64,000 bases of DNA, from contig PSQN01000016.1 of assembly GCA_002989075.1 (NCBI GenBank), positions 1,054,001-1,118,000 of the forward strand. The letters run 5' to 3'. Position numbers and translations under genes: made by a program. The notes beneath the pieces were generated by a model. That model was not told the origin of the DNA, did not search any database, and worked only from the letters and a program-made list of their open reading frames with translations. Origin of the DNA: Arthonia radiata (lineage: Eukaryota; Ascomycota; Arthoniomycetes; Arthoniales; Arthoniaceae). Shown here piece by piece: positions 11,400 through 24,905 of the stretch; positions within the stretch are counted from its first letter, which is position 1; each line of letters opens with the position of its first letter.

Positions 11400-14300
11400 A
11401 ATAGTATCTTTATAGTTAGTTAGGTTTTATTCTGGTTTCTATTAATTTTTATGTTTAGAGTATTCTTTCTATTTTATAAGATACTGTCGTTTGCCTTGGT
11501 ATTGTTTATAAGCTCGAATCGTTTCGACCTTATACTCGGGTTCTTAGTTGTTAAAAAGGATTTCTAAGTTAAGTTGTTCTACTTCTTAAAAATAGACTAG
11601 TTTTAATAGCGCTACATAGAATATAGAATATTTTCTTATTGTCTTTAAAAGTTTAAGTTTAAATATTATAGATCTTAATTGCTGTAAGATTCTAAATAGT
11701 CCTATCTTAGTATAGTCGAGTTTCTTGCTTAGTCTAATAGTTTTTAAGTTTCTTATAAGCAAGTAAGCTCTTTTCTCCTCTTTTATGCTCGTATTCGGGG
11801 TCGTTTTTAACTTGTTATACTACTTTCTAGTTTGTTTGTTAATAAACTCGCTATTAGACTTTAACTGCTGATACAGGATTTTTATGCTTGCAGCTATTTG
11901 CGTAGCTAATTCGTTTTCTGTGTTATTTTGTAGTTGTCTTCCCTAAAGAGGGTAATAGCTATATAAGATATAGAACGGAGTTATCTTAGTTATATTGTTT
12001 TTTGTATTATTGTACGCGGCCTGTGCTACTAATAGTAATTGTATCTAGTCGTTTTGCTGGTAATTAATGTATGTCTAGAGATACTGTTCTAGTATTTAAT
12101 TTATCTGTTCTGTCTGTTTATCTGTCTGTAAATAGAATAAAGTAGATATTTTCTGTTTCGTCTCTAGCTGTTGCATTAGGAATATTTAAAATCGTAAGAC
12201 AAACTTTTAATCTCTGTCTAAGACAATTCTTTGTGGTTAACTATAGTTAGCTAGAATAATCTAAAGGAATATATATACTAGTTATTTTAAATTGCTGACT
12301 TTCTTATAGAGTATAAAATACGCGTATTTTGTTAGTTTGTTATATATAACTAGAATAGCGCCGTAAGCTACCCCTGTAAGTAAATTCTTAGAGATCAGTA
12401 GCTTAGTAATAAAGTCTAGTAAGACCGTATACTATAGTCTCTTAGGTATTTTTAGTAACTGTAATTTACTATATAGTAAATGTCTTGGATACTTAGTTCT
12501 CGTATATACGTTGTATTCTTAAATATAGTTCTTAACGTAGTGTTGGATTCTTGAGATATAGTAGGTTCTTATAATTTTTTCAATAGTATTGTCGATGCCT
12601 TTATATCCTTTCGTTGGGTTATCGTAAAAGTTACTAATAATGTACTAAATTAGATTCCTTAGAACATAAATCTTGCTTTAAAATTTATAATAGCCTTTAT
12701 TGTTTTTAGTTAGTCTTAGATTATTGTTTCTCGTTTTTCTGGTAGATCTTAGGGTCGTTTAGAATATCTAGGATTCAGCTGTTTAGCTCGATAACAAACT
12801 TAGTTATTATAGCTAATTAATTGTATCTAATCTCGTTATTGTATTCTTAAAATATTGTATACTCGACGTATTCCTTGTTATTAAGGTAATCTAAACGTTA
12901 GCTTAGAGCGTCGGCTCTATTGTTCTTGAAACCCTTTTTATAGGTAATAATAAAGTTGTATAGAGCTATAGTTTCTAACTATCTAACTTGTTTGTAGTTA
13001 AGTTTTTTTATCGTTATAAAGTAAGTTAGTTTCTTATAGATCGTATATACTATAATTATATAGTTTGCTTCTTTTAGATAAGCGCGCTATATTTCGAATG
13101 CTGCTATAATAGCTAAAAGCTCTTTATTATAAATATTGTAGTTCTGTTTTATAGATAATATTTTTCTTAAGTAGAAAGCTACTGGTCTAAGCTTTTCTTC
13201 CTTGTTATTTTAACTTATATATACTCTAATTATATAGTCTAATGCATTTATTGCTATAATAATCGGTAAATTAGGGTTAAATATTGCTAGTACGGGCTTA
13301 ATCTTAAAAGCTTTCTTAAGCTCTTTAAATACTAATTGTTCTTTTTACGTCTAGAAGAATTCTATCGATTATTTTGTCTGTTAAAACAGCGGTACTATAA
13401 TTCGGCTAAAGTTAGATATCTATCGCCTATAATAGTTAGTAAAACTAAGAAACTATTGTAGTTACTTTATATTCTTTAATATAAGCTAGATTAGAACAGA
13501 CTAGATCTTTGAATCTTTTATTTAGAGACTGTACTTGGTAGTTATAAATCTAAGAAATTTAACGGATTGTTAGTAAAACTAGGTTTTCTCGATATTAATT
13601 TATAAATTGATACGTACTAATCTTTCTAATATCTTTTTAATATATTTTATATATTTTTCTAGTATACAGCTATATACTAGGATATCGTTTAAATAAGCAG
13701 TTATAAATATATCTAGGTAATTTCTAAGTGTATTGTTAATTAGTTTCTAGAATAATACTAGTACGTTTATTAGTTCGAAGAGTATAACGTAATACTTAAA
13801 AAGTCTGTATCTAGTATAAAAGGCTATTTTCTATTCTTTACCTTTCTTTATATAGATTAGATTATAGACCTCTTTAAGGTTAAACTTAGTAAACTATTGC
13901 GTGTCATACAATTAGTCTATTATTTTGTCGATGTATAGTAAGAGATACCGATTTTTAATAGTTACTCTGTTTAATCGTCTATAGTCTATATAAAGCCGTA
14001 GTTTGTTATTCTTCTTTAGTATAAAGAGTATCGGGTATCCGGCTAATAATATTAATTTTCGGATAAAGCCCTTTCTAAGGTTCTTATCGAGATAGTTGCG
14101 GAGCGCTTAATTTTCTACTTTTAATAGGAAGTATATTAGACCGAATATTAGTATTTTGTTTTTCTATAAATATATTGTATAATTCTACGGTTTGTGTTTT
14201 AGAAGAGCCGAGTCTGGCTTAGCTTCCTTAAACAGATATTAGAATTTATCGTATTCTTTAGGTATTTTAGTAATTACCTGAGTACTTGTCGTCGTATAGA

Positions 14301-16900
14301 ATTGTTAGCGTACAGTTGTCTCTTATTTATACCTACGTATAGTTAGCTATAGATAAGATACTACGTTAAACTTCTCTTATAAGATATCTAAGCGTCGAAG
14401 TATAGTAATACTAACTCGCATAAGTTCTTTATCGCGCTCTTTATTCTTACTACTAAAAATAGCTTATAGGGTATTTGTTCTGTAAAACGACTCTTATTTA
14501 GAGTACTTATATCTAGTAAAGAGAAGTTTTTTAGTTCTTTAATCTACTTTTAAGTTATATTATTGCAACTAAAGTATATCTAGTACAGCATAGTGCTAGT
14601 TAATATCTACAATATTATAAGTAATTTCTTTCTAATAGTTCTTGATAGTTATATCTATTAATAAAGTCTTGTAGTCGACTTTTTTCTTTACCTCTTAAAA
14701 TTTAGATAGTACGTAAAGTAATTTCTTCTTCTATGTTTATATTTAGTACTCTTTAACGTAGCGTATTAAGATAAAGTTGTCTATTGCGTCTAAATTAATT
14801 ATAATTTTAATATTTCTATAGTTTATTGTTATCTAAATGTGTAAGTAAGTTCTATAGATAGCTAAGCTTATATAAAGTTAGACTTTTAGAGGGTTTAGCC
14901 GTTAAACGGGTCGGTACTACTACTCTTAAAGTAGTTGGCTTAGTCTTTTTCCTATTAATTATATACGTTTTAGAGTATTTTTGATACTAAAACCTATTAT
15001 CGGTTAATTTGCTATAAAAATTTCTGAGTAAAGTGTTCTAGTACTACTTTTATTATAACGTCTAGTTTATTGTTTACGATCTCTGCTTTAATTATACAAC
15101 TATTACTAGTTAAAACTTGTTATGTTTATAGGTTGTATATTGTTAGTCGAAGATATTAGTACTGACTATATAATTTTAAACTCCTAATAAGGTAGTTTAC
15201 TAGTCGTCGTAGGTATAAGTAAATATATTCTAAAATATTGTTAATATCTTTATTAGCGCTTAACTTTCTCTTGTAAAAGGCTAACTAATAGAGTCTCTAT
15301 ATTATCTCTTTCTAACGAATTAGAGTTTACTCTTTCTAGTTAGTATCGTTCTTAAGAGAGGATTCTATATTATTAGAATTTATATTTTTGTCTTTAAGTT
15401 GTTGTCTTACCTATAACGTATTATAGTTACTATCTTGCTTAGCTTCTATAGTCTGTTCTTTCTTAGATTCCCCTTAGGTTTTTAGATAAGGTAATTTAGA
15501 TTGTTCTCGGGTAAGACCTAGTTCTTGTATTAAATTTTGTTTTAAAAATGTCTATCTCTTTAACTACCATTCTAATTCCAGTTTGTTAGATTTATAGATC
15601 ATATAATCGTTATTGTAGCACACAGTTTAAAATAGTGTTTCGTGTAGTGCAACGGTATCTCGTACCTACTGTCTTAAAATAGTGTAGTTAATATTGTTCC
15701 AATTCTATAGATTTTATTGTTCCTATTTTATTTGTCGTTTCTTTATTTTCTCCTATAACTTATTGTTAGTATCCTAATTTTAGTAAAGTTTATATAGATT
15801 TAGTCGGTTCTTCTCTCTTAGGTCCTCTAAAACTAATTGAGGTAGGTTCGTTTCTAATTCTAAGTAGTAAAACGCTTGTCTCTATATAGAGTTTAGGCTA
15901 GTAAGATACTTTAGCTAAAAGTCTTCTATATATAGAAGTAAGTTTATCTAATTTAGACATTAATTAAGTCGTTTCCTAGCTATAGTAACTAGAATAGTTA
16001 TATTGAACTATTATTGCGGAGAGCGGGGTTTTTAAGATCGATTGTTGTTGTATTCGTTTCGTCTAGTATTATTAAACTGTTGTTTCTTAGAACAGTATTT
16101 CTTAACCTAATGCCCTGGTTTCCTGTAATATAAGCATAGCTTGTTCTTTATTTTATATTTTCTTTCCTAATTGTTTAGTTTCCCTCGAGGCTTTATAAGA
16201 TTTAACTCTATTGGATCGCCTCGGTTTTATCGTAAGTTTGCTCGATTCTTTGTTCTATAGAATCTATTAGTAGGGTTACTCTTCTTTTTTATTTATCTTT
16301 TAAAGTTACTGTCGTCGATTTCCTTTGCTCGTTGTATAAAGTTATCGAGGTTATTAAACTTTTCTCTACGAATATAGATTATTCTCTTAATATAATTCTT
16401 AAGTCTTTCGTAAAAGGTCTCAATAAGGGGTTTTTTGTTCTATCCTGTTTAATTAGCATACCATATAAATTTAGCGGCGTATCTGCTCGCTGGTTCTATT
16501 TGCTTAAGGTTCTAAAGCTTTCTAGTAGCGACGCGTCTAGCGTTAGTTTGTTTAAAGATTTTATAAAGCTTTCTCTAAAAGAAGATAAAGCTAGCAAAGA
16601 ACTTATTAGTATCCTTGTACCTATTCTTTATTAGAGTAAATAAGAAATCGTTAAGGTAATACTTAACCTACTTGTAAGTATCTCTGTCTATATAAGAGGT
16701 AGCGAATAGAACTATAGTAGTATCGTTCAGAAACTAGTTTCTATAAGTTCTAAAGTATATAACTAGACGTATTAAAAATAAAGTAACTTTAGAACGTTTA
16801 TTTAAGAAGCTTTTTTCTATTTTAGTGTTAACGTCCGATATTTTACTTGTACTAGCTATCCTGTTAGCTAACCTGTTCGTAGCATTGCGGCTATTAAGTA
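11400..16900 (-). pseudogene. gag-pol: Gypsy element 1 gag-pol with C-terminal chromodomain
   Basis: The minus-strand order is gag, with a decayed zinc knuckle at 16093-16138 (C-x2-[Cys now Tyr]-x4-H-x4-C), then protease, then RT. RT has an LRLYIDYRRLN block near 13970-14001 and the active-site box YLND (family YLDD) with ILVY at 13672-13702. RNase H and integrase follow (about 13.4-11.8 kb). The frame closes with a chromodomain stretch at about 11473-11545 (EYKVE, then a basic segment and QYLIK) like the EYEVE...YLVKWKGY pattern. Stops are mostly TAG and TAA. The chromodomain places it among chromoviruses, whose integrases target heterochromatin in characterised relatives. It is not translatable as it stands. 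Confidence 0.88.
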
Positions 16901-16958
16901 CCGAAGTAGTAGATATAATTAATCTGCTTTCTTTACTTTTATAGCGAGTCTATTAAAG

Positions 16959-17429
16959 TATAACGCCGGTCGCTATAAGAACTAAATTAAGACTTACTTA
17001 CCTTATATACTTATTAACCTTAGTAGTAAGCGTCTTATATGCTAGAGACTAAAAGGTAGGAGAGGCGAGATAGATTATAGAAGGTAAGAGAGGCTTAACT
17101 AAAGTAGATAGAAGATAAAGTATGTTACTTAAATATAGTTAAAAAACTTATATTCAAATATTAAGTTAATAGACTAAAGTCTATTCTAAGGTTAGTTATT
17201 AGTCTAGCTATATAGTCTAAGGTACACAGAGAAGTTTCTTTATGTTTACTAACCCGACAATATCTATATCAGGTTTATAGGAAATATAGGCCTTTATAAC
17301 CGTCTTGTTCAATAATGTCTATAGCAGGTTTATAGGCTTAGTCGGGAATAATGGTGGTAGGGCTGAGATAACTGGCGGTAGTTAATACTTAAACGTACGC
17401 TAGACTGTCTAGAGCTGGTATTCGTAACA
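16959..17429 (-). repeat. Gypsy element 1 right LTR (5' LTR)
   Basis: 471 bp, equal in length to the left LTR. It starts TATAACGCCGG (TG mutated to TA) and ends TTCGTAACA with an intact terminal CA, followed by the TSD ATAGA at 17430-17434. Confidence 0.93.
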
Positions 17430-17434
17430 ATAGA

Positions 17435-20400
17435 GCTCTTAGTATTATATTTCTACTATTGTTAGTTTATCTTCTTATAAATTCTCTACTTAGTAATAAG
17501 CTAGTATTAAATATAGATCTTTTAGATTCTAATACTAAGCTTAATAAGCTAATACTATTTAGCTACCATTTAGTTTTACTAGAACTTAAGTCTCTATTTA
17601 AATAGCTTTTATCTATCTTTTGTCTATAAATATATTTACTACTAGTATTACTAACGTTGTTATTTAAAGATATTATTTAGCTAGTAAATAATATAAGTAT
17701 ATCTCTCTTTTATCTTATACTTAGTTTATAATTTAAGAAGTCTAATAGCTTATCTTAGAACTATATTAGACTCCGCTAGATCTTCTATTTACTTAACTTA
17801 TTTAAATTATAACTATTGTTAATAAAGCTCAATATACTTAAGCGCTAGATATAAGCTTAGCTATCTATACTACGTCTTGAGTGTTAAGTATTAACTATTT
17901 AGATTGAAAAGCAAGCTTTACTAGTAATAAACAAAAAGAAATAATATAAGTAGTTAGATACTATTCGGCTCGAGTACTAATTATAGATATATTAATATAA
18001 CTTATTCTACTTAATATAGTTTCTTCTTTTAACGTTAAAGCTATATAAAAAGATATATTTTAGGCTTACTAAGTACTATAATAAACTAACGGAGTACTAG
18101 TACTTCTATACTTAGAGCGTATTATTCTATATAGTAGATAGTAACTAAACAAGTACTTAAGATTATATAGTACTTATATTAGATAATATTATTTCTTTTT
18201 CTTCTATAAAAGTAACTCTTAGCGGCTATCAAGTTAAAGTAATAAAGAGTAGAATTATATTTCTTAGTTATAATATTTAGAGCAATATAAAACTATAGAG
18301 CAATATTATAGTAATAGTCGATCCTATTGTTAATTAAGATAATTATAAGAATCTTAATATTATACTATTTAATATAGTTTACTTTTTATATAAACTTTTT
18401 ATTATTACGAATATCTATACTAAGGTCCGTATTATATATATTTATAAGTATATTAATATAATACTAGATTATAGGTTTAAAAGGAACAATTTATAGGGTA
18501 GAGAAAGGTATAGCAACTATATTTAATCTACTAATATTTACTTTATTTACTTTATAATTAGTTCTAATAATAGAGACTATACTCTACTACGCTAGATATA
18601 TTTAGTATATAGTAAGCTAGAATTAGCTTACTTTAATAGAGAGTATCTTATAAATATATTTATAAATTCTAATTATTTAGCTATTAGTTTATTTATAATT
18701 CTCTTTATTAATAACTTTAGTGTATATTAAAATATATACTAAGTATTAAAGATTATTTACTAGATTTTAGCTTCTTTTCTATATAATAAGCGCTATAAGC
18801 TATTAAATATTCTAACTATTACTCTTAGCTCTTATAGCGCTAGTATATATAATATTATTTATATACTTTAAAAGAACTTTAAGAAGCTTAACTATAATAT
18901 AGTACTAAACGTTAAAGACTAAATACTAACTATATATACTTTCTTAATTATTATTATTAGTAATGTATCTATATAAGTAGATAACTTTAGCTTTCTTTAG
19001 TATACTACTTTATAGTTTTATAAAAGCTATTTCTATTTTAAGAATAAATATACTAATCTATATAATAACGCTTAACTTTACTACTATTAGAATGTAGTAT
19101 TTGACTATAAGGAGTTATAGTATATATATACTACTAAGTAAAAGATATTTCTTTATAAGTACGATATAAGAGCTAAGAGCCTATTTATCGCTTACTTAGT
19201 ACTAGCGCTTAATTTAATACTAATATACAGCTTTAATATATCTTGTTTAGAGTAGCGTAGTATTAGTTATATCCTTTAAGATCTATTATTCTTAAGTATC
19301 TTTACTAAACGTAGTATAGCGCTATATCTTAAAGTATTTTAAATATATTACTATTTATCTACTTAGCTTTAAATTTAGTTACTAATATACTACCTTTAGT
19401 TCTAATCTCTATTAAAAGTAAGTTAAATAACTATACTAACGCTATTAATCTTATAAATATATTTATAGTTAAGCTAGTTTTAAATACTTTATCTTAATAT
19501 TATATCTAAGTATTTTAATATCAATACTTTATTTATAACTAATATTATTTTATAGATCTTTTATATTGTTATATAATATAACAGCGTAGTCTATATTTAG
19601 CGCTATATACCTTTTTATTTAATTACTTACTTACTACTATAAATATAAAAGAGCTCTTAAGCTCTAGTACGGTATACTAATACTTACTAAAAAAGCTATA
19701 GAGATTTTATATATAACTTACCTAGTATAGATAAAGTAGCTCTATAGAATATTATTAATATAGCAATTCCTTAAGCTAAATTAAATACTAATATTAATCT
19801 AAAAGTAGATACTAAGAATAGATATAAAACTAAGTAGTTATAAGTACTATAATAATAGAAGAAGAAAGTCTATTTAAATAAGTCTATAACTAAATTCTTA
19901 AAGCTTTTAGACTTATTTAATATTTATATAAATATATATATTAATAATACTATATATAAGTATAGTATAGTAATAAATCTAAGCGTTTTAGTGTATAAAA
20001 TAAAGTATAAGTATATTACTCTATAAATATATTTATAGCTACTAATATATATAGATCTTAAAAGTAGATAGCTCATAACGCTATACCGCTTAATCTAAAA
20101 GTCTATATATTTATAAAGAATATAGTAAAGTAGTCTATTTATTTAGGTTTTATAAATATATAAGCTAACAATTTAAAGCTTATAAAGATAATAAAGAGGT
20201 TATTTAGACTCTATAATATCTTGATCTGTAGCTTTATTTCTATATTAAAGTATACTAATTTTAAGTAGTTTAATAATAAAAATAATACTTTTATGTTAAT
20301 AAACGCTATATACCTACTTTATAAAGATACATACTATATTAATATTTTTATATCTATTACTATTTACTAAGTTACTATATATAAATAAATCTTAGTATTT

Positions 20401-22625
20401 ATAGTATAGATAATCTCTATGAGCTCTTGTCTTACTATATCTTTCTATAACTATTATAGTAGATATTTAGTAAAGACTATAGTAGGAATAACGTTATAAT
20501 CTTTAATAAGTTTAAGCTAAAGTAGTAGAACTATATTATATTTATAAATCTATTTATAGCTCTATACTACTAATCTATACTAATATACGTAGTACAGATA
20601 ACTAGCAATAGATCTTCTTCTTTAGTAACTTTCTATACTTATATAATAAAGATAAAGTATATCTATTTTAAGTCTATATACTATATTATTATATTTAGCG
20701 CTATATCTTTTTTATACATAATTAACTATATAGCCTAGATATTATAGATCTAGTACTAGAGTATAGTATATTGGTATATAAGCTATTTATAGTCTTTTAG
20801 TAGTATAAAGTAAGCTATTATACTTTATTTTAGTATTAATAGAGAGTAATTAGATAGAGAGTATTAATAACGACTATTAATATTTACTAAAATATATATA
20901 AAGTATACATTTCTTATAAGTTATATAAAAGTAGTGTATAGTAGTAATAGTACATATATATCTTTATATATACTTTTAATTAACTTTTATAAGAGTTTTT
21001 TATAGTATACTTAGTAGAACAATACGTCTTATACTTACAATAAGCCTTACTATTATAACTACAACTATAGCTAAGTCTAGTTAGTTATAAGTTATTAATT
21101 TAATATAAAGTTATAAGATATATATTAAAAGGTTGTATATTGGTTATATATTAGTTTTATAACTATTATAAAATAGTTCTACTTCTATAACTACGCTATA
21201 TCTAACTTGTACTATAGAAACTAATATAGCTCTAGCTAATATTCCTCCTCTTACCTCTATATCTAGTATTAAAATAGAAGCTAGTACTAATATAGATTAT
21301 AAAATAGCATTTAATAGACAAACTAGTAAGTTCTTAATAAAGTATTAAAGCCTTCTTAATATCTTACTATAACTAGCTTAATATAGCTACTATAAGATAG
21401 TAGAGCCTCTAAGTTAGTTAGACCTTAAGGTACTACTTTATATACTAAGCTAATTACTAATCTATAATTCTAGAGTTAACTATATATACTAGCTCTAAAA
21501 AAAGTCTTTAATATACTATTAAATTTATATTAAAAAGTTCTTTTTTAGAAAATTATAATTAGTCTAATATAAAATATATTATCAAATATACTAGCTTAGT
21601 TAAAACTAAGTATAAAAACTATATACTTTAGTTAGATATACTATACTATTTAGATATATAAGATAAAAAGATCTATTACTAATAATATAGACTATTATTA
21701 CTATACTTTAATTTAGTTTTAAGATAAAAGGCTATAAGTCTTTACTATATTCTAAATTTAGTTTATAAGTACCTTTTTATAAGTTCCACTATAGTATTTT
21801 TAAGTATAATTAGCTAGTAGCTTACTACTACTAAGTAGTTCTTTTTACTCTTCTTCTATAAAATAATTATAGTAGTCTTATTAAAGATAGAAAATTACTA
21901 TTTAAAGCTAAAATATATACTAATAGTACTAATATATAAAGTAGATATTATAGTAAAAAAAAGGTCTTAATAATCTTATTAGAAATACTATTAAAGCTAG
22001 ATACTTTGCTATTTAAAAGTTTAGTAATAAGGCTTCTAATCTCTTTAATATTTATTTTAAATAAAACATTTAGCTTATAGTTAGCTTAAATACTACTATT
22101 AGGGTTTATAAGATTTATAAATAATACTAGTAAAAACAACTTTTTTAATAGTACTTTTGTTTTATTTATAAGTATTTTTATAGAACTTTTATTAAATTAG
22201 TATACTTACTCTTACTTCACTTAGATATTTTTAGAGACTTTTTTTCTTATTTACTAATTATATATTTTTATAAAAAGTAGTACTACTATTTTTAACTATT
22301 TTAGTAAAACTTATATTTACAAAAGTTAAACTAGTATTAAAACTTATACTTTAGTCTAAAAGTAGATTTTATAAAGTAAATCTTTTTAGTCTACTATATA
22401 TTTATTAAGAGCTAACTTATATTAAAAGACTAGTAGTTTAGCCTTATTTTTTTTACTTAAATATACTAACTAATGGTATTTTAGTAGAGAAACTATAAAA
22501 TAAAGATAAAGAGTCTTAGAAAAGTATTTTATATGATACTATTATAAGTTACTTAGCTTCTTAATAAGATTATTTATATTAAATATATTTAAGACTAGCT
22601 ATATATAACTATTCTACTTAACCAA
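17435..22625. other. Saturated AT-rich RIP DNA, no identifiable gene
   Basis: About 5.2 kb with residual C almost only before T, and stops throughout all frames. No family could be assigned. It is probably one or more old transposons beyond recognition. No LTR pair, TIR or tandem array was found by eye. Confidence 0.6.
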
Positions 22626-23709
22626 TAGTTTAAATTAATAAAAGACTATATCTTTTTTTATTAGTATCTATTTAACTAAGAAAGCTACCTTTATTAGTAA
22701 ACTAGAGTCAAACTTAAGTCTATATAGCTTTAAATAGTATATTAACTTAGTATAACTTCTTAATTTTAAAGTATAATAATAAGACTATTCTTAAGTAAAT
22801 TAAAGAAGAATTATGTAGCTCTTTTATTTATATTACCATAATTATACTATATAACCTAATGTTCTATTATTATATAATTTACTTAATTTTTATATCCTTT
22901 TCTTTCTACTATAGTATCTATTAGCTACTAAAAGAAAGTAGCTCTTAAACTAAGTTTTTTATAGCTAAGATAAAAAAGATTAGTTAGTCTACTTAGTAAG
23001 CTAGCTTAAACTAGTATACTATCTTTCTTTTCTTTATTTAAAAGATAAACCTTTTAAAGTCTATTTATATAATTAATATATATTAAATATACTATAACTA
23101 TATTATAAGATATATCTAGTATATTTAAATTTTCTTATAGTAAAACTAGAAGGCTATATATAACTAGTATTACTAGGCTTAGTAGTTTTTACTATAGTTT
23201 ATATAAAAAGTATACTTTATACTATACTTTTAGATATTATATACTTTTATATACTATTTATAGTATATAGTATAGTAATATACTAACTATTAGTATCTCT
23301 ACTATTAATATTTAAAGTAGTTTTTAATTTAAACTATATAATTAAATATTCTGATATTATAGAGTCTTATATTTCAAATAAGGCTCTTTTTAATAGTCTA
23401 GTACTATATACTTTAAGTTAGAAAATTAACTATTAGTAAGCTATATATTTTTATACTTTTATATATATCTTTCTTACTTTCTTAAAAGTTAGTTAACTTT
23501 AGTATTAAGTAAAGCTAGACTACTTTTATTATTTAAAGAGAGCCTATTACTTTTATAAAGCTCTACTTAATAGCTCTTTATAGAGCTATATTTATAGCCT
23601 TACTACTATAGCTAATCCCTATGCTTAGTAGTACCTTTAGAACTCTACTAGAAAGTTTTAATAAAGAACTTTAAAGTCTAGTATTAAAAACTACTCTCTA
23701 TACTTATAA

Positions 23710-23717
23710 TATAGCTT
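23710..23717. repeat. 8-bp target-site duplication TATAGCTT (left) of MITE
   Basis: TATAGCTT is repeated at 24229-24236. The corresponding single site in the other inverted-repeat arm is AAACTATA at 37834-37841 (the complement with one transition). Confidence 0.85.
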
Positions 23718-24228
23718 TAGAGTTCTCTATAGAAGATAGTAATTCTATTAGAAGTAGAAGTAGAATAGAAGTAGAAGTAAAAAAGAGGCTAATTATTAGA
23801 ACTTTTATTCTATAGTAGGAGTTATTATAACTTCTGTTAAAAGGAGAAGAAGAATAAAAGTTAAAATTTTAACTTCTATTCTATTTTTAGTACTTTTATA
23901 TAAATAGAATAAAAGTTATTAATTAAAATAACCTTTTTATAGTTAAACATCTTAATAATTTTAAAGTTTTTAGCCTTTAAGCATTTCTAAGCATATATAT
24001 TTAAGCTTAAAAACTCTAATTAATTAATTTTTAATAGAGTTTTCAGCTCTAAGCCTCTAATATAATAATTTTTTATTAAAAAATAGAAGTAAAAGTAAAA
24101 TAAAAGTAGAAGAGAATTAAGATAACCTTTCTTTTATTAAGTTAATAACTTCTACTTCTACTTTTAATTAAATAGATGTAGAATAGAAGCTAGATACTAA
24201 CTTCTATTCTCTTCTATAGAGAACTCTA
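23718..24228. mobile_element. hAT-type MITE, 511 bp
   Basis: Perfect 19-bp terminal inverted repeats (TAGAGTTCTCTATAGAAGA and its complement), an 8-bp TSD, and no coding capacity. The TSD length and the TAGAG terminus fit non-autonomous hAT elements. Subterminal regions are rich in GAAGTAGAAG-like direct repeats on one side and their complement on the other, a common hAT subterminal feature. The interior is AT-rich. The unoccupied site in the partner arm shows the insertion came after the arms duplicated. Confidence 0.85.
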
Positions 24229-24905
24229 TATAGCTTATATACTTAGATAGAGAGTATAATCTTTATAGTACTACTTTAAAGAGTCTAAACTACTATAGTA
24301 GCTAGAATTATCTTCTAGACTTTCTTAAGAAGTTCTTAACTCTCTATTCATTTTAACTTCTTAATCTATATCTATATAGTAAGTTAGTCTTATTAAGCTA
24401 CTCTTATAAACTTAGTACTTAGAATATATACTATAATAGTAATCTAAAAATACTATACTAAGAGTACTATTAGTACCTTTTTTATACTCTTAAGTCTATA
24501 CTCTACTATACTTAAGACTCTTCTTCTATTTATTATATACTTTTTATATTTAAATATATTTTTAAGGTTCTTTATAACCTTAGTAAGTCATAGCTAATTA
24601 GCGCTCTATAGTATTATAAGAATACTTTAAATATAGTCTAATATACTATACAGTTTCTAAATACTACTATTTTAATTTTAAGTACATTCGTTATACTATA
24701 GAGCTTTACTATTCTAGTCATTTACCCCTATAGGTATAGTATATATATTATATATACTATACGTTTATTATACTTTTATATCTACTATACTTGTTTAACG
24801 TATAATTATTTAATATATAACTATATAATAAGTTCTAATTAATTATATACTTCTTATATAAATACTTATACTTATATCTATATTATTATTAAAGCTTTAA
24901 AAGTA

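Larger units (their letters stand above)
10140..17429 (-). mobile_element. Complete chromodomain-type Ty3/Gypsy element 1, RIP-mutated
   Basis: A 7290-bp element with two 471-bp LTRs and a perfect 5-bp TSD (ATAGA). The purine tract next to the left LTR and the gag-to-chromodomain order show that it is transcribed on the minus strand. Between pol and the 3' LTR there is extra sequence holding an ORF in the opposite direction. The same family recurs as the composite element at 50107-59126 and as the LTR start at 63984. RIP is moderate. Confidence 0.95.
22625..24905 (+). repeat. Left arm of a large inverted repeat (about 1.75 kb without the MITE)
   Basis: Reverse-complement similarity to 37185-38935 runs through the whole segment. 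Anchors are the block at 24835-24905 (facing 37185-37255), the Lys/Arg-rich AT block near 23480-23560 (facing 38030-38100), and 22640-22720 (facing 38840-38920). The only large length difference is the 511-bp MITE plus its TSD. Whether the arms are long TIRs of one element or two oppositely placed copies of one transposon is open. Confidence 0.75.

Noticed and set aside
16332-16634. 100-codon + strand open frame, with a shorter relative at 56435-56644
   Set aside because: Both lie opposite the gag region of the minus-strand Gypsy elements. They resemble each other only because the elements are homologous. No Zn or other motif in this direction.
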